A DNA stretch of 64,000 bases from NCBI GenBank assembly GCA_945643635.1, contig CALZFC010000097.1, forward strand, positions 301,501 through 365,500, read 5' to 3'. The stretch's first letter is position 1; every line of letters begins with the position of its first letter. A program made the position numbers and the translations under genes. The notes under the pieces were generated by a model. The model was not told where the DNA came from. It saw nothing but the letters and a program-made list of their open reading frames with translations, and ran no database searches. Positions 62,201 through 64,000 of the stretch are shown here, one piece after another. The stretch comes from Allodiplogaster sudhausi. Lineage: Eukaryota > Nematoda > Chromadorea > Rhabditida > Diplogasteridae.

Positions 62201-63540
62201 ATGCAAAAAATTTCATTTCGATCAAGCGTACCATGGATGTTACTCAAAAGTAGAAAATGAACATCAAATAAATATACAGTATATATACAGTATAAATATT
62301 GTTTGGAAAATCGGTGTACAAAACCCATTAATGGTCAAAAGAACGACTATTTTTATACCAGAAATTTACCTAAAACACAAAAAGTTAATTTTAGACCTTA
62401 AGAGTTAAGTTTTTATGTACAAATCATATACCATTTTGAAGAGCATAAAAACTACATCGAATGGACCATTTGATCCAAGTTTGCTGAGGAACCCATATTC
62501 AAATGCAAATACATAAAAAATGGGTCCTAGAGTTTTCCTCTTAGAAACATATTATATGCAGTTTTTTCTCCTCTTTCATATAACAGATTCAGTTTTTTGC
62601 GAGTCATAACAATAAAAAAAGTTATTGCCTGAAAACCACTTTTTAAAAACTTAAATTGGAGAAAAGTAATATACATTTTATTTTTCGAAAATGGTCTCCA
62701 CGGACTTTTTTGTGTAGTTTTGAATAATGAACCTACCACTGAAAAGATTATTGAGAAATATTAAGTATAACGGTAGATATGGTCTTCCAAAATGTTGGAG
62801 CATTTCGAACTTATAGCTGAGAGAAAATTTTTTTTGAAAACTTTGTGACCACCTAATCTTCATTATGAACACTATATGCGTCCCTTATAAAGTTTTCAAA
62901 GAAAAAGAAAAATAAAAATTTCCCGGGGCAGGCGCTTCTTGACCCTTACAGAGAGACTCTCTTAAAAGAACGATGAGATCACCTTCTTGCGCAGGCTGCT
63001 GCAAAGTCGAAATCGCCTTCGAAGAAGTCGACGAAGACCACCACGGCTAATTACAAGGCCCAGAAACCACCGCCCGCCGCTGCGCGCGTCTATTTTTTCA
63101 TATTTTTTTTAAAACATTTTTCGTTTTTTTAAATTAAATTTATTTATTTGCCATTGAATACACAGTTTATATGAATTTCATATGATCGTTCTCAGGCGCA
63201 GTCACGCAAGGACAAATCGCTCAAGACCGTCTCTTACATGCGGCCAATCGCCCCCGAGAGCTCGGCGAGTATCTTATGGTGGATGGGCAATAACACAAAA
63301 CACAGATTTAAATGCCTGCCCAACTGTCCCCATATATTTCCTCGTGCTCGTGTGCAGGACTTGCATCAAAAATGCACTCATGAGAAAACGAGGGGGATAC
63401 GTTGAACGAGCTTTCATTTTGTTTCTTGTTCGTTCACTGCCCACGTTTAAGCGCTATGGGGAGACGAGTCTTGGTTGTCGAAAACTCGACGATTCTAGGT
63501 TGTTAAGTTTGCACTTTTGTTGTTTGCAGATGGCCGATAA
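59228..63540 (+). CDS. Two-transmembrane protein with basic Lys/Ser/Thr/Pro-rich tail
   Basis: Seven exons: 59228-59330, 59531-59622, 59776-59907, 60061-60153, 62995-63087, 63196-63268, 63530-63540; 198 residues. Residues 7-34 (LLFYLFIVLFVLLIAIFIGL...) and about 43-66 (TTVFAVLITAFIIGLAIVM) are two hydrophobic helices with a short loop. A basic segment follows (NRRHRKMRERHAKLMK), then two similar 31-residue exons rich in K, S, T, P and A, and a basic end. The family is not recognised. The two 31-residue exons are a duplication; between them is a 2.8 kb intron filled by a fold-back element. The donor of the second copy is GTCTAT instead of GTGTGT. The last exon is tentative: an alternative frame gives MADNFASIATEKD. 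AATAAA is at 63625. Confidence 0.6.
60419..62932. mobile_element. 2.5 kb fold-back element in an intron
   Basis: Outer ends CCTGCCCCGGGAAATTTT and complement. The left arm 60419-61602 pairs with 62278-62932; the left arm has about 550 extra bp (about 60835-61405) without partner. The centre holds a second small inverted repeat (about 62140-62265, ACTTTTGAGTA and complement). A piece just outside (60243-60325) resembles the end of the element at 30315-31945. No coding capacity of note. Confidence 0.8.
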
Positions 63541-63570
63541 CTTCGCCTCGATCGCAACAGAAAAGGACTA

Positions 63571-63760
63571 GAGCGCCAAATGCCTGCAGAGACTGGCGCC
63601 TTTTTTTCTGTTTTTCCCTTAAGGAATAAAATGTCAAGTATGAATATTTTGCATGCCAAAACTGAAAAAAGTCTATTCGGAACATTTTAATTATTTATTG
63701 TACATCAATTAATAGGATAATCGATGCGTTAACACATTGTGAAGAACTCGAGAAGATCAT
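63571..63760. other. 3' flank of the two-TM gene
   Basis: Contains the poly(A) signal AATAAA (63625) and AT-rich sequence; nothing else identified. Confidence 0.45.
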
Positions 63761-63764
63761 CGAT

Positions 63765-64000
63765 AATTTATTTATTTTATTTATTTATTTATTCGATACA
63801 ATAATAATAATGTGACAACACTTGGAGATATGTTCTCGACTAGCGAGAAATGCGAAAGTAAGATTGAAGGCAGATATTGGAAGGATCCGAGAGAAAGATC
63901 ATAGAAAGAGAGACAGAAAATTGTAAAATGGGGAATGGGGAGGGATATAAGGACAGCTCACCGCTCGTCTCGCCGTCGGAATGGGGTGGGCAAGGCCCCA
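63765..64000 (-). mobile_element. Possible 3' end of a second LINE copy
   Basis: TTTATTTATTTATTTATTCG followed by ATAATAATGTGACA resembles the 3' edge of the LINE near 33320-33355 (ATTTATTTATCG..., AATGTGACA). If so, the element continues beyond the window on the minus strand. Support is a short similarity only. Confidence 0.3.

Noticed and set aside
1..64000. CRISPR arrays, bacterial operons, integrated prokaryotic elements
   Set aside because: None seen; the direct repeats here are simple repeats or local duplications in an intron-rich animal genome.

Overview
The window is a piece of a nematode genome. It holds a cuticle collagen, a Str-type chemoreceptor, a nematode-style UDP-glucuronosyltransferase, EGF-plus-DEG/ENaC (EGAS-like) channel genes and a CR1-type non-LTR retrotransposon. 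Exons are short (26-375 nt), with GT-AG introns packed with simple sequence. The species cannot be named from the sequence. Splice models were built by hand: a junction was accepted only when phase, splice sites and protein homology agreed.

Layout. 1-704: 5' end of an EGAS-like gene (minus strand, runs off the left edge). About 721-4095: a 3.4 kb insertion, with inverted AAAGCGTTGA-type termini and two tandem tRNA-derived SINE-like units, that splits this gene from its upstream region. 5125-11706: complete paralogous EGAS-like gene, 19 exons, minus strand, with a 1.4 kb fold-back element in one intron. 13288-13764: secreted glycine-rich protein (minus). 16393-19019: nine-exon Str-like chemoreceptor (plus). 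20133-23818: fourteen-exon UDP-glucuronosyltransferase (minus, convergent with the receptor). 26158-28666: secreted threonine-rich protein with two tandem C6-like domains (minus). 30315-31945: large fold-back element. 33300-37565: decayed CR1-like LINE. 38004-39870: cuticle collagen (minus). 42298-43116: single-RRM protein (minus), divergent from a Merlin/ISXO2-like transposase-derived host gene at 43832-47077 (plus). 47463-54799: acetyl-CoA hydrolase/CoA-transferase, probably decaying (minus), with repeated exon-like modules of the opposite strand in its 3.6 kb intron. 56920-57720: unrecognised serine-rich protein (plus). 59228-63540: two-transmembrane protein with a duplicated exon separated by a 2.5 kb fold-back element (plus).

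There is no operon or single pathway. The genes are a typical accessory mixture: environmental sensing (chemoreceptor, EGAS-like channels), detoxification (UGT), surface and secreted proteins (collagen, Gly-rich, C6), and many mobile-element remnants. Very long (GA)n/(CT)n tracts sit in introns and spacers throughout and create many spurious open frames. Local duplication is common: whole gene, exon pair, single exon, and repeats of 74, 298 and 520 bp.

The observations most worth following are the intron-rich Merlin-like host gene that has lost recognisable DDE residues, the EGAS-like proteins predicted to lack TM1, the family of long fold-back elements inside genes, and the exon-like modules nested in the CoA-transferase intron.
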